A stretch of DNA of 64,000 bases from Psychrobacter immobilis (GCA_904846145.1 CAJGZL010000001.1:744001-808000); one strand, 5' to 3'; shown: positions 27,672 through 36,158, counted from the stretch's first letter. Made by a program: numbers and translations. Notes: a model not told the origin generated them from the sequence alone.

Positions 27672-28734
27672 GGTGTAATGGACATTTTTCATGCTGTAAT
27701 AGGGTCTAAAGCTATATACTGTCTGGATTTGCAAGGAATCAACACCATGAATCAAAAAACTGCCCTTTTTGTAGTGATAAACATACCAAGAAGAATGGAC
27801 GTAAGCTTGGCAAACAGCAGTATCAATGTCTAGCTTGCAGGCGGCAGTTTTTAGGTGGTATCAGACTAAATAATCAAACGCTTTGGACTCAATATACTCA
27901 AGGTAAACAGACCTACAAACAACTGGCTGATAAGTACCACTGTAGTGTTAAAACCATACAAAGGCGGTTAGATAAAGTCAGTATTGAGTATCAGATTAAA
28001 CGTCCTGAGACTGCTAATGTCATCATGGACACCACTTACTTTGGTCGCAAGTTTGGTTTGATGGTCTTTATGGATAACACGACTAGAACCGTACTTTATT
28101 ACGCGATAGTGAGTCATGAAACCAACAGTGCCTACAAGCAAGGGATTGATCTCTTAGCATCGTCAGGCGTTGATATACAAAGCATCACCTGTGATGGAAG
28201 ACGAGGACTGAGAGCCCTGTTTAGCAGCATCCCTTGTCAGATGTGCCAGTTCCATCAAGTACAAATAGTGACTCGTTATTTAACTCGTCGTCCTAAGAAC
28301 ATCGCTAGTATTGAGCTTAGATACCTCACTTCAAACTTAACACAGCTCGATAAATCCGACTTCGTAGAGCGCTTAGATCAGTGGTGTTTAACTCATGAAG
28401 ACTATCTTGATGAACGTAGTACTAATGAAGATACGGGTAAAACGTGGTACACACATAAGCGTCTTAGAAGTGCTTATCGAAGCCTCAGAACCAATAGCGA
28501 TTGGCTATTCACTTATCGAGAATATGAGCATTTGGACGTGCCCAACACCACAAATTCTCTTGAAGGGTTATTTAGTGAATTAAAGCGACAATTACACAGT
28601 CATCATGGTCTAAATGAGCATCGTAAGTTACGGTTTATTAAAGACTTTCTAGGGTCAAAGTCACTCAAATAGCATGAATTATGTCCATTAGCGACTACGT
28701 TCTACTTTCTAGCATGAATAATGTCCATTACACC
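27672..28734 (+). mobile_element. IS with zinc-ribbon DDE transposase, 1063 bp, 8-bp target duplication
   Basis: Inverted ends GGTGTAATGGACATT and its complement (AATGTCCATTACACC) bound the element. The 8-bp direct repeat ACTATTGA flanks it at 27664-27671 and 28735-28742. The right end carries the AGCATGAATnATGTCCATTA motif twice (28671-28690, 28711-28730). The transposase belongs to a group with an N-terminal Cys4 ribbon and DDE motif, annotated in databases as IS256 'variant Zn-binding' or IS1595-like; both leave 8-bp duplications. Exact family not certain. Confidence 0.85.
27747..28672 (+). pseudogene. zinc-ribbon DDE transposase, frameshifted at the start
   Basis: The long frame encodes a zinc ribbon (NCPFCSDKHTKKNGR, then YQCLACRRQF), a helix-turn-helix-like segment, and a DDE core: MDTTYFGRKFG, ITCDGRRGL and NSLEGLFSELK. 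This frame has no start: a TGA lies two codons before the first zinc-ribbon Cys. The ATG at 27747 is in another frame, and the two would join if the run of six A at 27754-27759 had seven. A one-base deletion therefore probably inactivates translation, unless slippage restores it. Confidence 0.8.
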
Positions 28735-28735
28735 A

Positions 28736-28960
28736 CTATTGATAAGATTGACTAGTCGCTTTGGGCATGACGAACCACAATACGATATAAATTAAGATAC
28801 CTGGAACTGCCGCACTTAACGATGATATCACCACAAATAAAATTCGAACCCAAAACGGTGACCATCCCACGTATTCTGCAATACCACCCATAACCCCTGC
28901 TAAAATACGATTGTTCCTTGAGCGATGCAGTTTTGCTAACTTGTTTGAAGAGTTGGTCAA
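28736..28960 (-). CDS. PspC-domain membrane protein
   Basis: A 74-aa protein with LHRSRNNRILAGVMGGIAEYVGWSPFWVRILF (about 11-42), the PspC domain hallmark, and a second hydrophobic helix AVPGILIYIVLWFVMP. PspC proteins sit in the inner membrane and take part in phage-shock-type envelope stress responses; no pspA/B/F gene is nearby, so this is a stand-alone PspC-like protein. The TAG stop at 28736-28738 lies inside the 8-bp target duplication of the neighbouring IS, so the protein end is unaltered. Confidence 0.88.
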   Translation of the reverse strand: MTNSSNKLAKLHRSRNNRILAGVMGGIAEYVGWSPFWVRILFVVISSLSAAVPGILIYIVLWFVMPKATSQSYQ

Positions 28961-29327
28961 ATTTATACTCCTATCGGTTCTGCTTAACTTACGACTAAGT
29001 ATAGCAACTTATGCTTAATTATCTGTTGATAGTGTAGGCATGCTTTGTGAATTTATGCTAACTAAAGTTGCTCTACCCTGTCATTATCGCTTGTAAGCTG
29101 CTGATTTTAAATAGTTATTTCAAAATGTTTCAAGAATGACTTTGTTACCTGTTTATTGCCGCAGTATAATTACCGCAAATTGTATAAAGAGTTGAAAAGC
29201 AACATTTTATAGTGGTCGTGATTGTATATTTTTTAACTTTTACGAATATCTATAGTCAAAGTAGCCCTATTTACAATAACCTACCTGTATAAATACGCAA
29301 ACCTTTATACCATGCACATAAATTATT
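28961..29327. other. divergent intergenic region between pspC and nadR
   Basis: No gene seen. TCTATAGTCAAA occurs at 29249-29260 and again at 29381-29392, on either side of the hairpin at 29328-29369. The rest is AT-rich sequence that should contain both promoters. Confidence 0.4.
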
Positions 29328-29369
29328 AATCTTGTCTATTGCTAACAATTATTAGCAATAGACAAGATT
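29328..29369. repeat. perfect 18-bp inverted repeat upstream of nadR
   Basis: AATCTTGTCTATTGCTAA pairs exactly with its complement across a 6-base loop (CAATTA). It ends 50 bases before the nadR start and has no T-tract, so it may be an operator or a leader hairpin more than a terminator. Confidence 0.7.
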
Positions 29370-29419
29370 CACGCTTAAAGTCTATAGTCAAAACTCGCAT
29401 TTAAAACATAGGAAGTCGT

Positions 29420-30472
29420 ATGTACGATACTGGCATAATGATAGGACATTTTGAACCGCTACATTTAGGACAGATGCGTAGTATTCTAGCGGCAGCGGGA
29501 CAAGCTAAAGAGCTGCATATCATCATCACTAAGCACCCTTCCCCGCATCCAGACTTTCATATTACTTTGCAAGATAAAGCCCGCTGGTTGCAGATGGCTT
29601 GTGCTGATCTGCCTTTTATCCATATCTATACGACAAAGACAATGGCGCTGCCACTACATGAAAGCTTTGATAAGGTGGCTGTCGATATAGCAGCAAGCAA
29701 TGCCAAGCTGCAATTGATAACAGCAGAGTTGAGCTTGCCTACAGACGCAGTGCTGTTTATGGCAGAGAATCATCCCTTAGCACAAGATGGTGTACGCGCG
29801 CAGCTATCAATGCAGATCATCACTACTCCATTGCAATCAGAGTTTGACTCTTATGCTATCGCTCGCAATCCAATAGCGCATTGGTCAGCCATTCATCCAG
29901 AGGCGCGTGGCGACTATACTAAGACTGTAGCTATCGTCGGTGGTGAAAGCTCAGGCAAGACCACCTTAGTGCATAAACTGGCGAACTTCTACGGGGCCAG
30001 CTTTGCCTTAGAGATGGGACGGCTCTATGTTGGGACGGATTTGGGTGGTAGCGAGGTTGGGCTACAATATAGCGATTATGCGCCGATCGCTCTTAATCAT
30101 GCGCAAGCTATACGGGAGGCCAAGGCCCGTGCTACTGCGCCTATAACGATTATCGATACGGACTTTGTCACCACGCAGGCATTTTGTGAGGAATATGAAG
30201 GGCGCAATCAGCCTTTCGTTGGTGCTTGTATTAATGAGTTTCGCTTAGATTATACGATTATGCTCGATAATAATACGCCTTGGGTCGCTGATGGCATGCG
30301 CTCATTAGGAGACGTGGCATCGCGTGGACGCTTTGAGCAGCGACTCATTGATATCTTTGGTCGTCATAACATTGAGCCACATCTGATAGATAAGCCAGAT
30401 TATGATGCTCGTTATTTCGAGGCAGTAGCTTTTATTGATGAGTACGTTTATGGCAAATCAATTAGTAAATAA
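29420..30472 (+). CDS. nadR: NadR-type NMN adenylyltransferase / ribosylnicotinamide kinase
   Basis: Bifunctional NAD salvage enzyme: the C-terminal kinase phosphorylates nicotinamide riboside to NMN, and the N-terminal domain adenylylates NMN. 350 aa. The N-terminal domain has IMIGHFEPLHLGQ (residues 6-18), a variant of the GxFxPxHxGH motif. The kinase P-loop is GGESSGKTT (174-182), and TIIDTDFVTTQAF supplies the Walker B-like Asp. The DNA-binding helix-turn-helix of E. coli NadR is absent, as in Haemophilus NadR. The second NMNAT signature (ISATKIR) is eroded to SYAIARNP, so adenylyltransferase activity is less certain. The transporter gene pnuC follows 55 bases later. Confidence 0.9.
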   Translation: MYDTGIMIGHFEPLHLGQMRSILAAAGQAKELHIIITKHPSPHPDFHITLQDKARWLQMACADLPFIHIYTTKTMALPLHESFDKVAVDIAASNAKLQLITAELSLPTDAVLFMAENHPLAQDGVRAQLSMQIITTPLQSEFDSYAIARNPIAHWSAIHPEARGDYTKTVAIVGGESSGKTTLVHKLANFYGASFALEMGRLYVGTDLGGSEVGLQYSDYAPIALNHAQAIREAKARATAPITIIDTDFVTTQAFCEEYEGRNQPFVGACINEFRLDYTIMLDNNTPWVADGMRSLGDVASRGRFEQRLIDIFGRHNIEPHLIDKPDYDARYFEAVAFIDEYVYGKSISK

Positions 30473-30527
30473 ACCATAAAACTATAATTAAAAGATAACC
30501 GTTGAAATTTTGAGGATAATAAAAAAA

Positions 30528-31274
30528 ATGCGCATTCAGCTATTGGATAATATTACAGGGAAGTGGGCGCTACAATGGATAGTGGCTTGGTTCATTGCAG
30601 GCGTACTAGCGTTATCGTCAGGGTTTTGGCTGACCACTGAGCATACTGGCCTTGATTGGTTCTATTTGGGTGTGTCATTTGTAGGGCTAGTCTGCGTTGT
30701 ATCGCTATCGTTTCGTAAAAACATACTGGGCAACGGCTTTGGTATGGGTGCGACCGCTGGTGAAGTCATCGTACAGGGAACAGCGGGTTCAGTCGGCTTG
30801 ATGCTAGCGCCATTATTTAACTTTTTTACTCACCTTTATGGGCTATTTTATTGGACTAAGAATACTGACGCTGATGGCGATATGATACCTAAATCGGCCA
30901 ATAAGTGGGTTTGGCTGATTACGCTTACCTTTATGGTCATAGGCCTAGCTTTATTCCCTACGATTAATGATTTACTCGCCAGCTATGGCTACGGCGTCGT
31001 TGAAGATGACAATAGCTTATTTTTAGGTTTTATCTCGTTTTTTTGGATTAACGTTATCGCTTTTATATTATCGATTACTGCGCAGGCGGCGATGATATTA
31101 CGCTACTCCTTTAACTGGTGGCTGTGGATTATCTCTAACTTTGTATGGTTGACCGTGAACTTAATGTCAGGTAATTATATCTTTGCTATTCAAACGATGG
31201 TCTATCAGGTCAATTCTTTCGTTGGGCTGTATGAATGGTATCGAAGCGAGCAGGACGCCCTGAAAACAGCGTGA
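30528..31274 (+). CDS. pnuC: nicotinamide riboside transporter PnuC
   Basis: Inner-membrane PnuC-family transporter importing nicotinamide riboside, the substrate of the NadR kinase encoded just upstream. 248 aa from the ATG at 30528, with GAGG upstream; a TTG at 30510 is less likely. About seven hydrophobic segments. Typical PnuC motifs are LFYWTKN and the late Trp-rich FNWWLWIISNFVWLTVNLMSG and YQVNSFVGLYEW (GxxxW near the end), which in known structures form the substrate site. The nadR-pnuC pair forms a compact NR uptake and salvage operon. Confidence 0.9.
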   Translation: MRIQLLDNITGKWALQWIVAWFIAGVLALSSGFWLTTEHTGLDWFYLGVSFVGLVCVVSLSFRKNILGNGFGMGATAGEVIVQGTAGSVGLMLAPLFNFFTHLYGLFYWTKNTDADGDMIPKSANKWVWLITLTFMVIGLALFPTINDLLASYGYGVVEDDNSLFLGFISFFWINVIAFILSITAQAAMILRYSFNWWLWIISNFVWLTVNLMSGNYIFAIQTMVYQVNSFVGLYEWYRSEQDALKTA

Positions 31275-31384
31275 TAACAGAGCCTTATGACTGCGCGGTT
31301 TATGAGATAAAATGGTATGCAGACTGAAATAGTGCTACAACTAAACGATAGCTCAATTCATTTTTCACTAACAAGGAGGTTAGT

Positions 31385-31840
31385 ATGTCTCGTAGCCGTC
31401 AACCCAGAATGTCCAAACGCTCCTTAGAGCAGTGGCTCACTGAATACGCGGTTAGCCACCAAAACCTCGTCAATAAAAAGATTCACTGGCTCGCTGTGCC
31501 CACTATCTTTGTCAGCATCTTAGGTATGGGCATGTCGCTATCCGTTTGGTTTACGCTAGTGCTGAGTGCTTTAGTCTTATTATTCTATATGCAGCTTTCA
31601 ACATCACTATTTTTAGCGATGGGTATATTTATACTCATTTGCTTAAGTGTGATGGCAACACTTCCTATAGGCTTTAAGATCTGGGCAGCTGTCTTTGTTG
31701 TTGCTTGGATTGGGCAGTTCGTCGGTCATAAGATTGAAGGTAAAAAGCCATCATTTTTTGAAGATTTACAGTTTTTATTGATTGGCCCTGCTTGGGTAGT
31801 CAATAGCTTAATGAGTGGTAAAGACAAGCAAACAGCTTAA
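31385..31840 (+). CDS. Mpo1-like (DUF962) membrane protein
   Basis: A 151-aa protein with about four transmembrane segments. The N-terminal WLTEYAVSHQNLVNKKIHWLAVP (about 17-39) has the conserved His and NKxIHxxGVP-type motif of the Mpo1/DUF962 family, and FVGHKIEGKKPSFFEDLQFLLIGPAWV (about 116-142) has the second His motif. Yeast Mpo1 is an Fe-dependent dioxygenase of 2-hydroxy fatty acids; function in bacteria is unproven. A strong ribosome site (AAGGAGG) precedes the ATG. Its terminator is split by an IS. Confidence 0.85.
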   Translation: MSRSRQPRMSKRSLEQWLTEYAVSHQNLVNKKIHWLAVPTIFVSILGMGMSLSVWFTLVLSALVLLFYMQLSTSLFLAMGIFILICLSVMATLPIGFKIWAAVFVVAWIGQFVGHKIEGKKPSFFEDLQFLLIGPAWVVNSLMSGKDKQTA

Positions 31841-31977
31841 TCATAAATTTGCATACAAATTTAATTTTGACAAAAAAAGCGCAACTCCTTTTAGAATTGA
31901 ACTGACCCCCTAAACTTGGACAGTTTAAGTTTGAATCAAGGACTGAGTTCTGTATTGCACAGGACTCAGTCCTTTTA

Positions 31978-32778
31978 GGGTGTGTTGACATATATAGAAT
32001 AATTGATAATCATAGTGTTATGACTAGATTAACCCTAAGTGATGCCCAGTGGGCAAAGATAGCACCGTATTGTGCAGGTAAAGAGACCGATGTTGGTAGA
32101 ACAGCGGTAAATAATCGACTATTTATCGAAGCTGTTCTATGGATTGTCCGAACAGGTAGTCCGTGGCGAGACTTACCCCTGAATTTGGTAACTGGAACAG
32201 TGTTTATAAGCGCTACCGTCGATGGGTAAAAAGCGATAGATTCAGCAAGCTATTTAATGCTCTGAATGACTCAGATTTAGAGTATGCCATGATTGATGGC
32301 ACTATTGTTAAGGTACATCGTCATGGACAAGGCGCAAAAGGGGGCTTGTCATCAGGCAATTGGCAAATCAAGAGGCGGTATGACCACTAAAATCATGGCA
32401 ATGGTTGATGCATTAGGCAACCTTGTTGATTTTACTTTATTGAAAGGACAACAGCATGACATGGCTGGCGTTAAACCTTTAATTAAAGACAAAGAGTTTG
32501 GTGCATTGCTTGCTGATAGAGCCTTTGACACGGATTGGCTACTGCTAGACTTAGAAGAGCGTGGTAGCAAAGCGGTCATACCCCTAAACGCTCTCGTTTA
32601 AAGCAACGAGATTTCGATAAAGAAATGTACAAGTGGCGTCACTTAATCGAGAACTTCTTCTGTAAGCTGAAAGATTTCAAGAAAATTGCCATGCGTGCTG
32701 AAAAACGGATGAGTCGTTTGCTGCTAATATCTATTTAGCAGCGACGATTATCCATTTACGGTAATTGTCAACACACCC
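31978..32778 (+). mobile_element. IS5-family (IS427-type) element, 801 bp, inside copy A
   Basis: Ends are GGGTGTGTTGACA and TGTCAACACACCC, with TA duplicated on both sides (31976-31977, 32779-32780). Comparison with the uninterrupted sequence of copy B (TTTTAGTTTAAG) proves the insertion boundaries. It landed in the T-tract of the hairpin near the IS3 left end. Confidence 0.9.
32020..32764 (+). pseudogene. IS5/IS427-type transposase with several frameshifts
   Basis: The product can be read only across three frames: LTLSDAQWAKIAPYCAGK and GSPWRDLP, then PEFGNWNSVYKRYRRW with the first Asp in MIDGTIVKVH, then SRGGMTTKIMAMVDALGN and LLADRAFDTDW, then the C-terminal KWRHLIENFFCKLKDFKKIAMR. Joins are needed near 32175, 32345, 32585 and 32705. 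Three of these four sites are C or A runs that appear one base short, and the fourth follows a G run. The first shift could be the programmed one of IS427 elements; the others mean it is dead, or the sequence has errors here. Confidence 0.85.
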
Positions 32779-33567
32779 TAGTTTAAGCTGAATTCTTTCA
32801 TGATTATAATAATGCATAAATCGGTGAATCTGTTTTTCTAATGCTTCAATAGTTTTAGGCTTCTCAATGTAGATAGTCTCACACTTTAGCGTCCCAAAGA
32901 AGCCTTCCATTAGTGCATTGTCTAAGCAATTCCCTTTTCGGCTCATACTTTGCTTAATATTATTATCTTTGAGCGTTTTGGCAAACGGTTTCATCTGATA
33001 ATGCCAGCCTTGATCTGAATGCAGCGTTAGCTCTCTCTTTACACTTGCGCTTTGATGATATGTTTTTAACCGCGCGCTCAAGCATTTGTTTCACTACATC
33101 ATATACGGGTCGTCTTGAAACTTGATAACTGATGATCTCATTGTTATAGCAATCGAGTATCGGTGACAGGTACAGCTTATCCTCGCCTACCTTAAACTCA
33201 GTGATATCAGTGAACCATCTGCGATTGGGTGCTTTCGCTCTAAACTTACGCTTGACTCTATTCTCAGCTATGACGCCGCATTGTCCTTTATAGGATCGAT
33301 ATTTCTGCCTTCTAATCCTTGCAGTCAATTTAAGCTCACTCATAAGTCTGGCAATCAGCTTATGATTGTATTTTAGATCTTCGTTCTTAAGTGCTTGGGT
33401 TATGCGCCGATAGCCATATCGGCCTTTGTGGTGATGATAAATATCAGTGATACGCTGTTTAAGAGTGGCGTACTTATCTTTACTACTAAGACTCGCTCTA
33501 TGGTAGTAGAAACTACTCCTTGCAAGCTTTGCTATGGTAAGTAGCTCAGATAACGAGTGCTGATCCC

Positions 33568-34110
33568 TTAATTCTTCGATGAGCCTTGCTTTGTCGTAGC
33601 TTTCTCCCTTTCCCGAAGCAAGGCATCGAGCTTTTTTAAATAAGCATTCTCCGCACGCAGATATGCGTTTTCACGTTTGAGCTCTGCTGGGGTCTTTTCA
33701 TCATCGGGTTTGTCTATGATAGGTGGCTTCATAGCGATACTATCCTTATATTTGGATGTGAGTCCAGACATACCGTAGAGCCGATAAGCTTTATACCAGT
33801 GGCTAATAAGAGCAGGTGAGCTGATATGAAACTTAAGTGCCGTTTCAGATTGGCTCAATCCTTCTGCTAACATCACAGTTATTACTTTATTCTTAAAGTC
33901 GCTACTGTATTTAGTTTTACGGGTTTTAGGTTTGATGGCGTCTATACCACTATGTTGATATTGTTCAGTCCATTTACTTACAAACCGTGGATTCACACCA
34001 AACTTCTCACCTGTAGCACCTTGGCTATGTCCTTGCTTGTAGTATGCTATGACTTTGATCTTAAAGTCTAGATCGTAACGCATAAAATAACCCCCAAAAG
34101 TTGTGTCCAA
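33568..34110 (-). CDS. IS150-type orfA, copy A
   Basis: A 180-aa DNA-binding protein of an IS3-family element: two helix-turn-helix units (KIKVIAYYKQGHSQGATGEKF and ALKFHISSPALISHWYKAYR) followed by a leucine-zipper-like coiled coil (ELKRENAYLRAENAYLKKL). It is identical to the copy at 41289-41831. It normally fuses to orfB by a -1 frameshift near its end. Confidence 0.92.
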   Translation of the reverse strand: MDTTFGGYFMRYDLDFKIKVIAYYKQGHSQGATGEKFGVNPRFVSKWTEQYQHSGIDAIKPKTRKTKYSSDFKNKVITVMLAEGLSQSETALKFHISSPALISHWYKAYRLYGMSGLTSKYKDSIAMKPPIIDKPDDEKTPAELKRENAYLRAENAYLKKLDALLREREKATTKQGSSKN

Positions 34111-34148
34111 CTTATGGGGGTCAGTTCAAATAGGCATTGCGCTTTTTT

Positions 34149-34492
34149 ATTGACTACTAATCTATTAAGTAGAGAAACTAGATTGCTTATTGATCCAGCG
34201 TTTGCACTCCGGCACCGCTAACATAGGTAATAAAGGTTACGAAAATATTAATTTACCAACAGGTTTGCTCTAACCGAATTGGAATCGAGTCTCATGCTCA
34301 GCCCTTGATTTCAACCGTTTGTCTATTAACAATTTATTTAACGGCTGAGACCACCTATTATTGAAACAGCTTTCACTTTGTCCTAGGTGTTTTGGGATAA
34401 AAAATAATAAACCCTTTCCCAATTTTTATGAATTACTGTTAGTATTTCATAGCAGCTCAAATAATGAACTCAATGTACACGAGGATACAAGC
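34149..34492. other. 344-bp region upstream of the methyltransferase gene
   Basis: After the right arm of the split terminator there is no gene. An upstream ATG at 34361 is in frame with the methyltransferase but lacks a ribosome site. The region presumably holds its promoter, which I could not place. Confidence 0.4.
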
Positions 34493-36028
34493 ATGGCAAA
34501 CTGGTCAGAAGGCTACGTTAGCGATATTGGCTATACTTATGGATATTATGCAGAACTTAATCCCAACAGTGTCAAAATTCCCTTTTTGATGGCAGGGTTA
34601 GAGGCGCCAAAATTTACTACCGCTTGCGAGCTTGGCTTCGGTCAAGGCGTATCCATCAACGCCCATGCAGCAGCTTCAGACATTGAATGGTACGGCACAG
34701 ACTTTAATCCCTCTCAAGCCAGCTTTGCGCAAGAGTTGTCTAATGTCTCAGGCAGTAATGCTCACCTTTATGATCAGTCATTTAGCGAGTTTTGTAGTCG
34801 TGACGACTTACCAGACTTCGACTTTATTGGCTTGCACGGTATTTGGTCTTGGGTCTCTAATGAGAACCGCGCTATCATCACTGATTTTATTCGCCGTAAG
34901 CTAAAAGTCGGCGGTGTACTTTATATCAGCTATAACACTCTGCCGGGCTGGTCAGCGGCCTCGCCTATTCGCCACATGCTCACTGAGCACGATCATATGC
35001 ATGGCAGCCGTAGCCAAGGTATTGGTAAGCGAGTCAAAGCCTCTATCGAGTTTACCCAAGATTTGCTCAAATTGTGTCAGCCGTTAGTACAGCAAGTACC
35101 GTCTATCCCTGAGCGCTTGGATGCTATCAGCAAACAAAACCCTAACTATCTGGCGCATGAGTACTTCAACCGTGATTGGCAGCCGATGTATTTTTCTGAG
35201 ATGGCTGATTGGTTATCACCGACGAAAACGAATTTTGCGTGTTCGGCAAGTTTTTTGGAGGATTATGCGCCTAGCAACTACACTGTAGATCAACGCGAGT
35301 TTATCAACAGCATAGACGACCCTATGTTTACTCAGAGCGTCAAAGACTACATTCACAACAAGCAGTTTCGCCGTGATTACTGGGTCAAAGGCGCACGTAA
35401 TATCTCAACCGCTAAGTCTGAACAGACGTGGCATCAGCTACGTTTTATGATGATATCCAACGCCGAAAATATAAAATTTGAAGTCAAAGGCAGTATTGGT
35501 ACAGTGACACTGCGTGATGATATTTATCAAAAAGTCGTCGATCTATTGAGTGATCATAAGATACATCAAGTTGCTGATCTGCAAAATAAGCTACCCGATG
35601 ATTTTCAGCAAAACTGGTTATTTGAGTCGCTGGCTATTTTGCATAGTCAAGGTGCGATAATACTAGTACAAGACAACGATATCATTGAGTCGGTACGTGA
35701 ACAGTGTCGCAAGCTTAATACTTATTTGATGCAACAAAGTCTAGTGAGCCCTGAGCTAACGGCATTAGTCAGTCCATTGACAGGTAGCGCGTTGACTTAT
35801 GGTAGATTCCCACTGATCTTCTTATATGCGTATATACAAGGCAAAAAATCAAGACAAGAATGGGTCGATTATGCTTGGCAAGCACTGAAAAAGAACAATC
35901 AGTTGCTACTAAAAGATGGCAATACTTTGCAAGAGGAAAAAGACAATATCAAAGAGTTGAACCGTATGGTTGATGACTTTGAAAAGAATACGCTACCCTT
36001 AGCGAAACGTTTGCAGATTGTCGAGTAA
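34493..36028 (+). CDS. class I SAM methyltransferase with regulatory domain
   Basis: A 511-aa cytoplasmic protein. The start at 34493 is preferred (GAGGAT upstream, and conserved sequence begins MANWSEGYVSDIGYTYGYY). The SAM-binding motif ACELGFGQGVSINAHAAA and WYGTDFNPSQ lie at about 49-80, and LHGIWSWVSNENRAII at about 112-127. The segment after about residue 210 matches the methyltransferase regulatory domain (PF10119) arrangement, with a winged-helix-like end. Relatives are often called 'methyltransferase regulatory domain-containing protein'; some are linked to glycosylation loci. The substrate is unknown. It stands alone, right after the IS. Confidence 0.82.
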   Translation: MANWSEGYVSDIGYTYGYYAELNPNSVKIPFLMAGLEAPKFTTACELGFGQGVSINAHAAASDIEWYGTDFNPSQASFAQELSNVSGSNAHLYDQSFSEFCSRDDLPDFDFIGLHGIWSWVSNENRAIITDFIRRKLKVGGVLYISYNTLPGWSAASPIRHMLTEHDHMHGSRSQGIGKRVKASIEFTQDLLKLCQPLVQQVPSIPERLDAISKQNPNYLAHEYFNRDWQPMYFSEMADWLSPTKTNFACSASFLEDYAPSNYTVDQREFINSIDDPMFTQSVKDYIHNKQFRRDYWVKGARNISTAKSEQTWHQLRFMMISNAENIKFEVKGSIGTVTLRDDIYQKVVDLLSDHKIHQVADLQNKLPDDFQQNWLFESLAILHSQGAIILVQDNDIIESVREQCRKLNTYLMQQSLVSPELTALVSPLTGSALTYGRFPLIFLYAYIQGKKSRQEWVDYAWQALKKNNQLLLKDGNTLQEEKDNIKELNRMVDDFEKNTLPLAKRLQIVE

Positions 36029-36062
36029 TTAACAAAAAAGTAGACTAATAAAGAGGTAGATT

Positions 36063-36100
36063 AATAAGCATTGTCAGTCAACAGACTAACAATGCTTATT
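36063..36100. repeat. inverted repeat after the methyltransferase gene
   Basis: AATAAGCATTGT pairs with ACAATGCTTATT, with an inner AGTC/GACT pair and a 4-base loop. It lies 35 bases past the stop with no T-tract. It may help termination together with the next hairpin. Confidence 0.55.
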
Positions 36101-36117
36101 AGCCATAAAATCTAGAC

Positions 36118-36158
36118 CAAAAAAAGCCTCACATTCCCGATAAGAATGTGAGGCTTTT
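36118..36158. terminator. bidirectional terminator between methyltransferase and tRNA-Gly
   Basis: A perfect 15-bp stem AAAAGCCTCACATTC with 7-base loop, A-tract before and TTTT after. It serves the convergent methyltransferase gene and tRNA. Confidence 0.88.

Larger units (their letters stand above)
31925..33590 (-). pseudogene. IS150-type orfB transposase, copy A, frameshifted and interrupted
   Basis: An integrase-core (rve) transposase frame entered from orfA by -1 frameshifting. Visible core: RRWFTDITEFKVGEDKLYLS (first Asp), LTLHSDQGWHY (second Asp) and ALMEGFFGTLKCE (Glu). Compared with copy B, one extra base near 33033 (GCTCTCTCTTT against GCTCCTCTTT) shifts the frame just before the HSDQG block. 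In addition the last residues are cut off by the IS5-type insertion at 31978. It cannot make full-length transposase. Confidence 0.85.
31898..34128 (-). mobile_element. IS3-family (IS150-type) element, copy A, split by an IS5-type element
   Basis: Terminal inverted repeats (TGAACTGACCCCC at the left, GGGGGTCAGTTCA at the right) are flanked by an AAT duplication (31895-31897, 34129-34131). Without the inserted 801-bp element and its TA duplication the length is 1428 bp, one base more than copy B. Transposase genes lie on the minus strand. A 16-bp near-perfect hairpin with T-tract occurs at 31938-31974, inside the left end. Confidence 0.92.
31872..34148. terminator. bidirectional terminator split by an IS insertion in its loop
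   Basis: The left arm AAAAAAAGCGCAA lies at 31872-31884, and the right arm TTGCGCTTTTTT at 34137-34148. They are now separated by the IS3-family element at 31898-34128. Removing the IS and one AAT duplication restores a 12-bp stem with a loop of about 25 bases directly after the Mpo1-like gene. Confidence 0.75.

Noticed and set aside
32020..34110. A defence or toxin-antitoxin island in the 32-42 kb accessory zone
   Set aside because: All extra genes there are transposase genes or fragments. The genes between the IS copies (methyltransferase, M48, bolA, SirB-like) look like ordinary chromosome.
34361..34492. N-terminal extension of the methyltransferase from 34361
   Set aside because: The conserved domain begins at the ATG at 34493, which has GAGGAT upstream. 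The extension looks like untranslated leader.
36063..36158. CRISPR-like repeats near tRNA-Gly
   Set aside because: The two hairpins are unrelated in sequence and occur once each; there is no repeat-spacer pattern and no cas gene in the window.
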